DNA from: Zygnema cylindricum
Taxonomy: Eukaryota; Streptophyta; Zygnematophyceae; Zygnematales; Zygnemataceae
Direction: 5' to 3'
Length of the DNA stretch: 50,317 nt
Assembly: GCA_037447655.1 (NCBI GenBank)
Contig: JBBHKE010001840.1
Coordinates: 1-50,317 of the forward strand
Under the pieces are notes generated by a model that worked only from the letters and a program-made list of their open reading frames with translations, made no database searches and was not told the origin of the DNA. This document shows, in pieces, positions 11,655-23,546 of this stretch. Both the position numbers and the translations under genes were made by a program. The first letter of the stretch is position 1, and every line of letters starts with the position of its first letter.

Positions 11655-12712
11655 GCGTTGTATCGCTATTAGGGTTAACAACTTTTTTGCCACTTAAAAC
11701 ATCTTTTCTCAGTACACACTTGTCGGATTATAAAATGGAGACCACCAATCGGAAGCAGATGTCGCAAACGGTCAACCGAAACCGTAACCGACCGTTAACC
11801 GATCGCCCGCGCCAAATTCGGAACGGATTCGGTTGTCAAAATTTGGGGGGGGGGGGCGGTCGGGGTCGGTTGATTCACCAGAAAACAAAATAATGTAGGT
11901 TACGGTCAGTCAAGCAAAAAACGAAAATAAAATAAAATTTTGTACTATCCATTATGGACAGTACATATTTTTTATTTTTTTTCGTTTTTTTTCATACTGT
12001 ACAGTCTTTGACTCAACCGTACACTTCCGGCCACTTGCAACCCGCAATGTACGATTTCGTGACGGTGTGAATTAATACTGATTGTCCTTTTGTAAATTTT
12101 GTATCCAGTGGTGTATCCAAATGTTTGATATTTCCGACCAAAGTTGTATGCAAAAAAGGACAAGCTCCATTGGGCCAATCTGCCGTAAAAAAACGCTCAT
12201 TTTGACAAAAGGTGGTCCATACAATCCAACATTATTGTACTTGTACTCTCTGGTATCGTGGAAGTACGTGACATCATGATTAGTGTCGCAAATTTGACAA
12301 AGTAGTAACACTTCATTTCACAAATCTTTGGGAACGCGACAAATCGTAATTATTAGCTTATCCATACGTCGTGAAAAACTAAGATTTTTTTTTGTACTTT
12401 TTCGGTTATGGGTGGGCACGGTTAGTCGCGAAAAATCGAGTTTCGGTTAACTTTTTTTTCGTAAATGTCGGTCGGTTAACGGTTAACAATTTTGGAGCGT
12501 GACATAACCCGGTCGGGCGTAAGTTACTCAGATTTAAAAAAAATAAAACGGTTGGTTTCGGTTGTGTAAAATTTTGACTTTTGCGACCTCTGATCGGAAG
12601 CTGAAAATCTTAGCTTTCAATAGCAACACTCAGATCTAAAATCGGAAACATGTGTACGGAGAAAAATGTTTTAAGTGACGAAAAATTTATTAACCCTAAT
12701 AGCGATACACGA
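11655..12712. mobile_element. About 1.06-kb non-autonomous DNA transposon with long terminal inverted repeats
   Basis: The left end reads tgtatcgctattagggtta and continues to cttaaaacatcttttctc and gtacacatg-like sequence. The right end (12630-12712) is the reverse complement of the same order: gtacggagaaaaatgttttaag, then taaccctaatagcgatac. The matching ends span roughly 80-90 bases with small differences. The middle holds cggttaaccg-type repeats and a G run at 11847-11857 but no transposase. Superfamily is not determined; the tip tcgctattag resembles the TA-flanked MITEs below. Confidence 0.65.
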
Positions 12713-13103
12713 TGTACAGTACATTGCTGAAATATTGGCGCTACGCTACAGTAAAGTACTAACGTATCGCGAAACAATAAATATCGGTAGAATAACGCTA
12801 CGCTACGCATCACTACAGTACAGAGTATGGGTATCGTACAAGCCCCCATACAAGTGTGGGACCTTCGGCACCTCGCGGCACCTCTTGCCGACATTCGACA
12901 CCTCTTGGGATCGGGTACGAGAAATAGGGTTTTGGGTTTTGGGTTGTTTTATTAATAAAAAAAAACAAAAACACAAAAAATAAACCCTAAACGAGCGGTC
13001 GCAGACGACTTCGGCACCCCGGGGGGCCAAAAAGTTGCAAGATTCAAAAGAGTACAGTACAGAACTATACTTCCAAAGTTACAAGGCCGTAAGTAAACCT
13101 TCA

Positions 13104-14061
13104 GGGTACGTTCCCCATGTAACTAATACTTTGAAAAAGTACTTTGGACTGTAGTGAAGTGTTCCGTACTACTTTGAAAAGCGTCCCTATGTGTGAAAAA
13201 ATGAAATCGGAACTTTGACATATGACGGTTGTAGACGTAGGTACAACTTTGTAACGGTTGACGACGACTATGAAATTGGTGACGCCAACAAAAACAGCGA
13301 CAATTGTAGACGATAACATTTTTGTAATTTTGTGACAAGGCAGATGTTTAGGGATTCGTAACATTGTGACGTCACGCTCACTTGTGACGTCACAGATTCA
13401 AGAAATTTCGGCCATGGATACCCGATTTCGTTTTCTTTACTTTTTTTTGCTCTACTTGCCATAAAAATATACATAAAGGTTGTCAAAAGAATTATTTTTC
13501 AAATATCTTTCATTTCATACTATTTTTGTCGTGCCTCATTCTAAAAAGTGTGAGATAAAAGTGATAGTGTGAGAGGGAGAGGGGAGAGGCGACGACGGCA
13601 CAAAATTCTGCAAATGACCCATGAATTAAAGTGGGGGTCCGAGACCCCTGCATATTTTTTTCCGTACATGCTCGTCTTTTCCTTACATGCACGAGACGGG
13701 CAGGGAGAAAAATAGCGAGTACTCTCCCTCGTCCCAGAAATTTTCCACTCGTGTGGCGCGTGCGTGGGTCATTTTTAATTCGTTGCTTGGGTGGTACTTT
13801 CCTTGAAATCAGGTCGCGAGGTGATTTTTGATGAAGTTTTTTGACGGGCTAGATTCTCTTGCTCGGGGGTCGAAAAAAGGAAAACGCCAAAATTTGTTCA
13901 CATGACGACAATCATGAATACATTCAAAGTATCAACTTGAAGTTTGCTGTACTTTTAAAGAATTGATTTTTTTGTACGGCTAAAGTTTTTCTCGTACGGA
14001 ACTGCGTTTTGGGTGAAAACGACAGATTAAAGTCGATACTTTAATACATGGGGATGTACCC
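13104..14061. mobile_element. 958-bp non-autonomous DNA transposon, TCA target duplication
   Basis: The left end GGGTACGTTCCCCATGTAAC and the right end, in reverse complement GGGTACATCCCCATGTAT, form terminal inverted repeats of about 30 bp. TCA flanks both sides (13101-13103 and 14062-14064). Internal tracts match 10299-11240 and, less closely, 14726-15421. It encodes no recognisable protein. The 3-bp duplication and G-rich tips suggest the PIF/Harbinger group, as inference. Confidence 0.8.
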
Positions 14062-14152
14062 TCAGTCATAACGCCCCCAGGTGAACCTGAAAATAAGTTT
14101 TGTGGATAAAATAGTAAAGTCTCACCAATAGCACTTGGAGTTAACGGAAAGC

Positions 14153-14354
14153 TACACCGCGAATCGTTATTAGCTTTGAGAAATTATTAGTGTAAAGAAA
14201 AATTAGCGTCATTCATTATAATTTAGTGCCAAGAGACGTGGCAGATTATGGTCCACGTTCTTAAATAGTGTAGTTTTTTCTATTTAAGGTATTAATGTCA
14301 AATTTTTCGGGCGTTGATATAGAGTTCATAACGCTAATAACGATTCGCGGTGTA
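14153..14354 (+). mobile_element. 202-bp MITE with TA flanks
   Basis: It begins TACACCGCGAATCGTTATTA and ends in the exact reverse complement, so the terminal inverted repeats are at least 22 bp. If the outer TA pairs are target duplications, it is a Tc1/mariner-type MITE (inference). The interior has gagacgtggcag and ggtccacgt, found again in the copies at 15439-15634 and 34721-34931. Confidence 0.85.
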
Positions 14355-14480
14355 CACAAAATGACGAAAACAAAGACGGAAAATCAGACGGTCAAGATTG
14401 TACAAATTTTATTCGACTGCGACAGCATAACTTTATCCATTGGACAAAATCATGTGAAACTGCTGGTAATGTATTTTTTT

Positions 14481-14656
14481 GTTATCCGTACAGTCATGCA
14501 TGGGGCATATCTAGATCCGCCTAACAAATTTGCAATGACCATCGGACATGTAATCGTTACATTTTTTTGTTATCCGTACAGTCATGCATAGGGCATATCT
14601 AGATCCGCCTAACAAATTTGCACTGACCATTGGACATGTAATCGTTACAGATGTCC
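14481..14656 (+). repeat. 88-bp tandem duplication
   Basis: Two units begin gttatccgtacagtcatgca and run to taatcgttac, with three visible differences (tggggc/tagggc, caatg/cactg, atcgg/attgg). The second unit and part of the first are also present in the distant copy at 19.4 kb. Confidence 0.85.
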
Positions 14657-15424
14657 TTTCTTCCATACATTGACTAATTTTTTGACCTAATATCCACATG
14701 GCAATGAGCTAATTGTCATGACTTAGGGTGTGTCCCCATGTAACCGATATTTTGAAACCTTATTTTGGAATTTAGCACTGATTTTATGGTGTACTTTTCA
14801 AAGTGTGCCTATGTGAATCGTTACTTGTGCGTTCATTATTTTGAATATGTGGCAGCTGTACACGTCGCTAATACTTGCAAAACCCAAATTGCTAACATTT
14901 GTAGACGCCAACGGTCTTGGAATAAACTGCGGACATTTGTACGCCGCAAAGAGCTCTTGACATACTGGGACAATTGTTGACGCCAACTGTCATTTGTTAA
15001 CGCCCACACGTGAACGACATAAGCAATCGCCTACGTCTACAAAATGACATTTGTAGACGCCCACAAGTGGACAACATAAGCAAACGCACAAACAAATTTG
15101 TTTTCGTGTATTCTCCCAACTGCAGAAAAACAAATGAAAACTTTTGACGCGTGCAACCCAAGATTTCTATTCGTCAATAGGGTGGTATTTTGATTAAAAG
15201 CAGGTCGATATTTGATTTCATTACAAGTGTGAAGATGAGCTGGAAGTGGGTCGTGATGATAATACTGCCAAATCGCCGTACCTTTCAAGTTCCAAGATGA
15301 TGCAAAATGTATTTGAGTTTTTGCCCATTTTTCGTACGGCGTAATATTTTCAAGTAGGAAGTCCCATTTTCTGTGTAAACGACGGAAAAAAACCCTTACT
15401 TGAACACATAGGGACACGCCCTTA
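14539..15424 (+). repeat. 886-bp segment duplicated at 19426-20311
   Basis: Every position aligns with 19426-20311 at a constant offset of 4887, with no indel. The differences I found are 15124 (g, there a) and 15410 (a, there g). The right limit is the end of the transposon at 14726-15421 plus its TTA; the left limit lies in flanking DNA, inside the first 88-bp unit. Near identity implies a recent copy event. Confidence 0.9.
14726..15421. mobile_element. 696-bp non-autonomous DNA transposon, TTA target duplication
   Basis: TTA (14723-14725), then GGGTGTGTCCCCATGTAA at the left; at the right the reverse complement reads GGGCGTGTCCCTATGTG, then TTA (15422-15424). It contains repeated tgtagacgcc words and a gaagatgagctggaag tract shared with 10.3-11.2 kb. 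The 3-bp duplication matches the other family members. Open frames of 60-150 codons inside it are on both strands with no family match, and I do not treat them as genes. Confidence 0.8.
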
Positions 15425-15438
15425 GTGTTTCTAATAAG

Positions 15439-15634
15439 TACACCGCGAATCGTTATTAGGGTTATGAACTCTATATCGGCACCCCAAAATTTTGACATTA
15501 ATACCTTAAATAGAATAAACTACACTATTTAAGGACGTGGACCATAATCTGCCACGTCTCTTGGCACTAAATTAGAATGAATGACGCTAATTTTTTCTTT
15601 ACACTAATAATTTCTCAACGCTAATAACGATTGC
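15439..15634 (-). mobile_element. Inverted copy of the 202-bp MITE
   Basis: It begins TACACCGCGAATCGTTATTA and then follows the reverse complement of 14153-14354 through cacgtctcttggcact to cgctaataacgatt. The last eight or so bases of the right terminal repeat are lost. Together with 14153-14354 it brackets the duplicated transposon in inverted orientation. Confidence 0.8.
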
Positions 15635-17500
15635 CCCATTTGGCTAATTACGGGTTTTTTCTGTCGTTTTCGTTTAAAACTTTGTGCCGTACTGCTAAAG
15701 TTGCAAACTTAATCGCAAAACTGTAGAGTACAATTTGTGTCATCGTCGAACGTAAAATGTACGAAAAGTTGTCGTCTTGTGTTATTTCGACCCACTGTCA
15801 CGTCATCTTCAAACTTATCATAAAACACATCGGCGATTTGTTTTAAATAAAGTAAAACCGCTTCGACAAATAGGAATATTTTCCCATGTGTGAAATGTTT
15901 TCAGAAGTTTTTAACGACGAAAAAAAGTACAGGGTTGTTTGTTTTTGTCCGCTTGCATGTTGTACGTTTTCTTTTTGCAGGGGTCTTCGATGCTCCACTG
16001 TCATTTCACGTAAACGTGAAAAATCTGCGAAGGTGAAAAATCTTCCAAGGTTAAAAATATGCCACGTCATGGCGGCCGGACAGGCGAGGTTTACGGAAAG
16101 GCATGTTGTACAGCCACGGCTGCAAGGCTGTACGTCTACGATGTCACGGAATGACATGCGACATACGGAATGTTTCAAAAATTACGATGTGTCTTGCGAC
16201 GCTTCGAAAAGTTTAGAAAAATACAGTTTGTCATCACACATTGTATATGTTGACAGCCGTCACGGGCATCGTCAACGTATACAATCGTCACACCCTTAAG
16301 TAACAATGTCGTTGTTACAAATAGGGACACTTGAAATCCGGGTCTGCCAGATCTGCGTTAAAAAACAAAATGGGTTCGCTAAGTTATAAGTACATGGGGT
16401 CGTACCCTAATTCATAATGGACGGTGTATTTCACGCTTTGACGTGCGATTTCGAGGAAGAAACGCTAGGCGACAAAATTTTAGTGACGTGACGGAAGCGT
16501 TTGGAGTCCTTCCTAGTTTGACTTTCTGGAGACTTGCCGTCTGCGTACGAAGGAAATTTCTGATTTTATCACCTTGAATTTTGGCAGAAAACGACAAAAA
16601 TATCTAAAAACAGTAAGTTACGCAGTAAGAGGTGCCTTTATTAATTTGGATGCTGAAACGAGTTGTCGAATTCACCATGGATCTACAATAGGTGTGTTCA
16701 CACGTGTAAAACCCATGAAGCTTTACAGATGTGCATGCACGCCGTTTAAAAGTTGAAGATACAGGTCGTTTTGTACAGCGGTTATTGACGGGTAAAAAGT
16801 CGGTAATAATTTTTTCCAGTTTTTTTGACTAAACCACCACGCTCATCAAGAGACACCATGGTTCTAATATCATTCCTAAGCGCATTTTTAGCCACTTGTG
16901 ACTCCATAATTGTGGACGACTATATTTTGTCGTTTTGCAGCGTTAGAGTTTCTCACAACTGCTTGCGACTCGTCAAAGGGGCTATTCTACCGTTGCGGCT
17001 GACCGTACCCTCAATCGTCCCCGTCGTTCTGGCTGTAAATCTACGCATGGGAACCATCCGTAACCTGCCTTTCTTTGTTTGCTTGGTTCTAGGTTCGAAC
17101 TGTTCGACGCGTAAAACAGAAGTCCTGTTGAACAGAATAAATGGGCAAACTTTTCTGTAAGAACTGTAGGACGTCATGTTGACCGTTTTACAAAAGCATA
17201 GTGCTGCCGTACTTGTGGTGTTCTATGTGCTGGCAGTTCCCGCTAGAGGAACGGTTTAAGCAGCGACATAATCCGACCGTCGAAATAAAGTCAATGGATT
17301 CTATGGTGCCAAAATTGGTATTTCGACGTCGTACAAGCTGGAATGAGAACAAAGTAAAATTACAGTACCTTTTGCAATTATGTACGGAATGATAAAGTAC
17401 TACAGTACTGTACTGTAGTGTACTACACTGTCCATCGCCGTCAGAGTTAATCGCACTAAATCGGTCGCGACTTTTCTGGCCTAAAATCATAGAGTAATGT
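15635..17500. other. Transposon-like intergenic DNA, no gene seen
   Basis: A right terminus of the GGGTACG family is visible at 16390-16410 (tacatggggtcgtaccc followed by TAA); its left partner was not located. Open frames of up to 137 codons at 15886-16299 overlap frames on the other strand and show no conserved motif. A 19-base palindrome with arms ctacagtac/gtactgtag lies at about 17400. Confidence 0.5.
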
Positions 17501-17612
17501 TAGCATCACTATTTAGAGGAGTGGACTACAGTTAGCCACGCGTCCCTGTACTACATTAGTATTGCATATTCTAACTCCGCATCGACACCGTTAAATTCTT
17601 AACGCTAATCGC
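17500..17612. mobile_element. Degenerate TA-type MITE
   Basis: It shows an eroded form of the 202-bp MITE: tatttagaggagtggac, then ccacgcgtcc, then ttcttaacgctaatcgc. The terminal repeats are mostly lost. The match rests on order of words only. Confidence 0.35.
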
Positions 17613-18244
17613 ACTGGGCAGGGAAGTACAGTACGCACGCCAGGTTCTATGCTTCGATCAACGTCCAACCGATAACCGATCGTCAGAGCTTCACGGTTGG
17701 AGTATCATCCATGTACGACAAACTCCCTGTCGTTGACAAACCCGTACGGTTATTTCTCCGTACTGACCTCATCCTTGCTACCAGCATCTTATCGTCACGT
17801 GACAAATCAACAATGCTCGTCCCACCGTCCGATGCTTGCCAAATAACGACTTAGTCAAGCGTCGGCCCAAATATTTTGTACATCTTTCCAACTTCCACGT
17901 ACGGACAAACGTCTCCTCTGTGCCTGCGAACCATCGAACCGTACAGAAGCCGGTGTGGCGGTTACAAGCGGCCGACGCTTATCCGCCCGCGAGTACAACA
18001 TCAAGCAGATGAACCACCACTCTCGCATCCACTCTCCAGTCCTTCCCTCTCCCCCTCTCTCTCTCTTTCCCCCTTAGCCCAAAACTCCACTTTTCCCCTC
18101 CTCACTAAACCAAGCACTCCCGAACCCTCGCACTGAACCAAACCAAGCGAAACGAAACCCTAATCTCTCCAGGAAGGCGACGTGCGTCTGAAATTCCCGG
18201 ACGCAGTAGGCAATTCGCCGTCAAGTTTTCTCCCGGCCGCCAAG

Positions 18245-18478
18245 ATGAAGGATCTTTCGTACGTGGAAATCGGCGTGATCAGCACGCTGTGCGTGCTGCC
18301 GGTCGTGATGGGCCTGGTGCTGGTGTTCCTGGCCGTCTGCCAGAAGACGGGGACCAGCGACGTGGAATCCTGGCCGTCGGAAGGCGAGGATCAGGAGATG
18401 GGCCCGGGATACTCGGAGAAGCCGTCGAACGACTACGACTATGAGGTCGACACGGAGGATGGGAGGGAGAGGAGATGA
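18245..18478 (+). CDS. Small single-pass membrane protein, acidic tail (hypothetical)
   Basis: A 77-residue frame starts at the ATG after ccgccaag, a good plant-type start context, and ends TGA. Residues 9-31 are hydrophobic (ISTLCVLPVVMGLVLVFLAV), enough for one membrane helix. The short N-terminus is MKDLSYVE, and the tail (36-77) is rich in Glu, Asp, Ser and Tyr. It is far more GC-rich than its surroundings, with many G- or C-ending codons, which argues for a real gene. Upstream at 18040-18080 is a CT-rich stretch like plant 5' leaders, and TTTTATAAATC follows the stop. A GTG codon extends the frame to 18182, but ATG is preferred. I do not recognise the family. The topology suggests a type III or tail-out membrane peptide, which is inference. 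Confidence 0.6.
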   Translation: MKDLSYVEIGVISTLCVLPVVMGLVLVFLAVCQKTGTSDVESWPSEGEDQEMGPGYSEKPSNDYDYEVDTEDGRERR

Positions 18479-19388
18479 GGACTGCAGTGACAGTGACAGG
18501 AACCATAGCTTTTATAAATCTCTGTATGAGTTTTTATTTTGAGGATAAATGGAGGCTGGAAAGGAAGGGAGAGGAGTAGAAGAAGACAATTTGTACGGAT
18601 ATTATTATGTCATGTATAGAGTCACACGTGAGAAGGAGTTTGCAGGAGAAATGGCAGTGACTGACAGTCACAGTTTGTGGAAAGTCAACGGCTCCATGTG
18701 CAAACTGAGAGTTGACTGGCTGTTTTGTCTTTTCATATGGAATAACTGGGCCGCATGTAGTCACTTGAGGGATATATATTTTAAGTTTTTTTTTACGCAG
18801 AACTAAGAGCCTCTATGTTCTTTTAAGGTTTCCATGGCAGATAGGGTGTGCACTACATTTTTTTTTTTCTTCGTCTCAAAGAATGGGGGCTGCTTCTTGG
18901 CTCGAGGCCTATTCTCAAAAACAGAATAAGACAAATAGAAGGTCGACAGGCCAAGGGGTCAAGCTCCTTTTAATTAACCTTCAATTAGTAGCTTCACCAG
19001 TGGTAATGTGTGGCTGGAATGCACGGCCGGTGGGACGACCAAAAGCGGGGCTTGGTCGCGTCGCATCTGAAACAACAAAATTGAAAGACAATGGGCAATA
19101 GACATTCTTGTCCGATGTATAATTTTTTTTTATTATGTAATGGAATGTGTTGGTTGCAATCATATCTTTTGTGAAATTAATATGATGTCGTTTTTCTGTT
19201 CTCTGATTGAGTGTATCGAATTTTGTAAAAAACAATCGACAGTAAACATTGCGAACATGGAAAGAGCGAAAAAATTTCAGAAGAAAAGAAAAGAATGCAT
19301 AAAGAAACAAACAAATAAAAAAAAAAAAAACTGGCATAGACCACTTTGTTGTGAGATTGTTATGCCAGTCGTTGAACAAATGGCCTAT
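18479..19388. other. 3' flank of the small gene and intergenic DNA
   Basis: This probably holds the 3' untranslated region near 18480-18560, then unremarkable AT-rich sequence with A and T runs. No gene is evident. Confidence 0.45.

Positions 19389-19426
<38 letters not shown>
19389..19426. repeat. (CT)n microsatellite
   Basis: About 38 bases of alternating TC with one ttt interruption. It directly abuts the left boundary of the duplicated 886-bp segment, whose homology begins at ccatcggacatg. Confidence 0.95.
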
Positions 19427-19427
<1 letters not shown>

Positions 19428-20311
19428 ATCGGACATGTAATCGTTACATTTTTTTGTTATCCGTACAGTCATGCATAGGGCATATCTAGATCCGCCTAAC
19501 AAATTTGCACTGACCATTGGACATGTAATCGTTACAGATGTCCTTTCTTCCATACATTGACTAATTTTTTGACCTAATATCCACATGGCAATGAGCTAAT
19601 TGTCATGACTTAGGGTGTGTCCCCATGTAACCGATATTTTGAAACCTTATTTTGGAATTTAGCACTGATTTTATGGTGTACTTTTCAAAGTGTGCCTATG
19701 TGAATCGTTACTTGTGCGTTCATTATTTTGAATATGTGGCAGCTGTACACGTCGCTAATACTTGCAAAACCCAAATTGCTAACATTTGTAGACGCCAACG
19801 GTCTTGGAATAAACTGCGGACATTTGTACGCCGCAAAGAGCTCTTGACATACTGGGACAATTGTTGACGCCAACTGTCATTTGTTAACGCCCACACGTGA
19901 ACGACATAAGCAATCGCCTACGTCTACAAAATGACATTTGTAGACGCCCACAAGTGGACAACATAAGCAAACGCACAAACAAATTTGTTTTCGTGTATTC
20001 TCCCAACTGCAAAAAAACAAATGAAAACTTTTGACGCGTGCAACCCAAGATTTCTATTCGTCAATAGGGTGGTATTTTGATTAAAAGCAGGTCGATATTT
20101 GATTTCATTACAAGTGTGAAGATGAGCTGGAAGTGGGTCGTGATGATAATACTGCCAAATCGCCGTACCTTTCAAGTTCCAAGATGATGCAAAATGTATT
20201 TGAGTTTTTGCCCATTTTTCGTACGGCGTAATATTTTCAAGTAGGAAGTCCCATTTTCTGTGTAAACGACGGAAAAAAACCCTTACTTGAACACATGGGG
20301 ACACGCCCTTA
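19426..20311 (+). repeat. Second copy of the 886-bp segment, with a 696-bp transposon (19613-20308)
   Basis: It aligns base for base with 14539-15424. It carries part of the 88-bp repeat, flanking DNA and the whole GGGTGTG-type transposon. Identity stops exactly at the transposon's right TTA (then cgcggg here, gtgtttc in the other copy). On the left it starts in the CT microsatellite. Confidence 0.9.
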
Positions 20312-21867
20312 CGCGGGACAATTTTTGTTGTCTTCAAGTGGAGCTGTCCTTTTTTTGCAATATAGCCTCTCGTTGCTAACGCATTTTTCCTTCAAGCTTT
20401 GGCTAACGGCAAGCAGACATGTCGTTTAACATTTTCAATTTGCCAAAATACAGAAACAATTTTCTTTTTCCGTTTTTGAGGAAAAACATATTCAGTTCAT
20501 CTGAATCTTATAGGAAGAGAATAATTGTTCAAGATCTTAATCAAAATTTGGAGTTACCTTTTCCGTTTTTTTCCTACGTTTTTTTGGTTGAGGTGTAAGT
20601 GTAAAATTTCTGAAAATTTTACGTTTTTTTCCCTTAGCGTTGTTTTGTGATTGCTTCTATTTTTATTTACAAATTAGAAAATGAAAAGTTTTGATTAGAA
20701 ACATCACATTTTCAGCAGAAAGAGTCTACAGGTTTTTAGGTTACGTCATTTTTAGCTCTAGATGATTCACATAGAGGTAGGGGTTTTTTTTTTTTTTAAC
20801 TCTCTTTGTACTTCCATGTTTGTAAGAGTGTAAAATAATAATGGTTATGATTCCCGAAAAAAATAAAGGAAAGATAAGTAAAATTAATCGAAGCATATGT
20901 TGGCAAATGTGTGGAAATCTAAAATCTTCACATTATTAATCTAGGATCCTCTTTCATACATCATTTTCTTATCTCATGTGTTTTTCTTTTGGCTCCGAAT
21001 TGGGTATATGATCAATCTTTAGTAAATCACCCGAATTTAAGTGATTGTTTTATTACCCAAAGTCAGAAATTAGTGTTCCAAACACCTTAGTTCAAATGCC
21101 CACAACGAGCCATGTTGCAAAACATAACTCAATGCAGCTAATTTTAATAAAAATGTTTTGGAAAATAATGTGCTAACTCTAATTTTGTAGGACAGAGTAA
21201 CATAACATTTAAATTTCTCCTTGTGATACATGATTCTGTGCAAAAAAAATGCATGCCATCTGTGGACGTATAAAGGTTTTTTAGGGTTTTTGGAAAAAAA
21301 TATTTGCCATTGGGCGTCAACGGAGGGCACTTTTTGTAACCACACACTACCAGAGCCGATTCAAGTAGCACAGAAATGTTCCTATTACAAATCACGAAGG
21401 TGTTAATTATAAACAAATGGAAAGGTAGCGGAAATAGTCCACATAAGATCAGATATGTAGCAAACTGCAGCTTATATTGTCAAAGTATAGTCAAGGGTCA
21501 CTCAGCGAAGCAAAACGAACATATAACTTACATTCTCACATTATCTTACTGTGATTTGTCGTCTAACGATGAATGACTTGTAGACACCTTCTTCAAGTGG
21601 TAAACGCAATACTCCCACTAGTCGGTCCATACCAGATCACATTGGCCGACATTTTTTTTCCCCCGCTTGAATGTAAGTTTTGATGTGCAGCAAGACTTTA
21701 GTGTACCACATTGTAAACAGTTCACTGTGTATCGCTGTGTATCACTCTAATCCCAACATGCTTTTTCCGCACAAAATCATAAATTGGTGTTGATAATGCC
21801 ATTTACGTGTGTGCTACAAAATGAGCCATGTGGGTAAACTAATTTTAGCATAGCTGCTGTCTAATAA
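20312..21867. other. Intergenic, no gene seen
   Basis: AT-rich sequence with T runs. Frames of 60-90 codons overlap on both strands and show no conserved motif. I see no RNA gene or transposon ends. Confidence 0.45.
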
Positions 21868-22556
21868 GGGTGAACCTTCATCAAGCGCCGACAGTAATCT
21901 TACGAAAACGTTTACTGGTAGTCACATTTCATTCACTTCTCCATCAGGTCGTGTCAGCAAGGGAATCTATCGCGTAGGTTGTTTCTTTCGATTGGATGAA
22001 CGTAGGTTCATGTTCTGACGGCGAGCTATCAAAGATTCTAAAAGCAGAATATCAAAACTTGCATGCGTACATTCAGCCGCAAAAATAAATTACGTGAATG
22101 TACAATTTGTACGTTCTTGTTTTGTAATTTTTGTAGTTGTTTTGTCGTTCATGTTTCCGGATGCAACCGGATCGTGGAGGAAGCGTCACGACACATTCTT
22201 CAACAAATATTTTTTTTGGTGGTTTTCGTTGGATTTGATTCCCGCTTGTCCGAAGGTGCGCGGCTCGTACGTGACCTTTCCACGCGTAAACATTTTACAT
22301 GTCCGATTATTGGCTAGTCTCCTCCCTAAGGAGAGTGACTAATCACTGGACGTCGTGACCACTTGCTTCGAAAACACGTAATCGGACGGTCGACGTTGTC
22401 GCCCAAAAATTTGGAGAATCTTGACGCGCCGACTATAATCATGTTTAAAAAAGATAAAAAAAGCTGTACGACTCTGTACGGCAATGAGCTAAATTCGTAT
22501 GGAAATACACTTTTTCTAGTAAACAACCCCACTTTTCGCCTGATGGAGGTTCACCC
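21868..22556. mobile_element. 689-bp non-autonomous DNA transposon, TAA target duplication
   Basis: The left end is TAA then GGGTGAACCTTCATCAAGCG. The right end in reverse complement is GGGTGAACCTCCATCAGGCG, followed by TAA. So there are about 20-bp terminal inverted repeats with two mismatches and a perfect 3-bp duplication (21865-21867, 22557-22559). It has the same size class and tips as 3520-4213. No transposase is encoded. PIF/Harbinger-like by its TWA duplication, which is inference. Confidence 0.85.
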
Positions 22557-22559
22557 TAA

Positions 22560-23541
22560 TTCACCAAGTGTTTAGCGGTATAGTGCATCATATTTTTGCT
22601 ATTTTTACTATACACACTATTGTGCAAAAAGACCACATGACATCACTAGGCATCTTCTCATGCTTGGTTATATCTCGATCACCTTTTAGTCATGTTTTTC
22701 GTATTTGATATTACCAACACATGACCAAACATGAAGAAAAATTGACTAAAATGTGACCAAAACAATTTACGTGGGAATATGGCTACTATCGTAACTAAGG
22801 GGAATGCTGGTGCAACTAAGTCTCATAATGTTATCGACAATTTTTGCCTTAAGAGCTAACACACATGCCTCCCAATATTTCAACACCACAAGAAGTCAAC
22901 CATGTCCACACTATATTGGGAATTAGGTCACAAGTATCCATAACCTTGTATTTAAGTTTGAGTCTTCGTAGGCAGTGACTGTTTTGGTTGCGCACAGTCA
23001 CTCACGTCATTTTGTCAAAAATTGTACGTTTGAAGTACACACTGGTACAAGTAAAGTACCGTTGAATATAAATTTGAGGGTCAATCGGTTGGACAACTTT
23101 GACTTTCAAAATATTGTTTCAACCGCTTATACTTTTGTCGCGCTTGGGAACGTCGACCGTCATAACAAAATTAGCAATTCACACGGCCAGCGAACGTTTA
23201 CGGTAACAAAACTGCGGCAACCGCATGCAAATAAAAGTGTTGCAAAAGTCACTTTTTGTCGTTACGTGAGCTCCACAGTGAGAGCAAGTTGGATATTCAC
23301 TTACAATGAAGTTCCGTTAGACGTTTTTGTAATCGTACGACCAACTCTACAGACCGTGTCGATTGTTCATCACAATGGTCGATGTTCTATCACGTATAGT
23401 CTGTAAACCACGTGTTCTAAATTAAATGGCGCAACGCCAACTACCATCGGATAATTAAAATCTTTTAGATATTTTGCACCGACAATCTTAACTTCAAATC
23501 ATCACTTGCGCACCATGTACCTGTGTTTTTCGACATAACTT
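22560..23541. other. Intergenic, no supported gene
   Basis: A 143-codon frame at 22975-23406 (+) is the longest here. It starts MTVLVAHSHS, has no recognised motif and no clear gene signals around it. I regard it as chance or transposon-derived. Confidence 0.4.
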
Positions 23542-23546
23542 TTATG

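Noticed and set aside
15037-15498. 153-codon frame on the minus strand, repeated at 19924-20337
   Set aside because: It covers the non-autonomous transposon and runs into the neighbouring MITE. Its two copies are similar because the DNA is duplicated, not through protein conservation.
15886-16299. 137-codon plus frame overlapping a 111-codon minus frame
   Set aside because: Both strands are open by composition; no family motif on either.
22975-23406. 143-codon open frame on the plus strand
   Set aside because: No conserved motif, no leader or splice context; flanked by transposon DNA. Long frames like this also occur inside clear transposons here.
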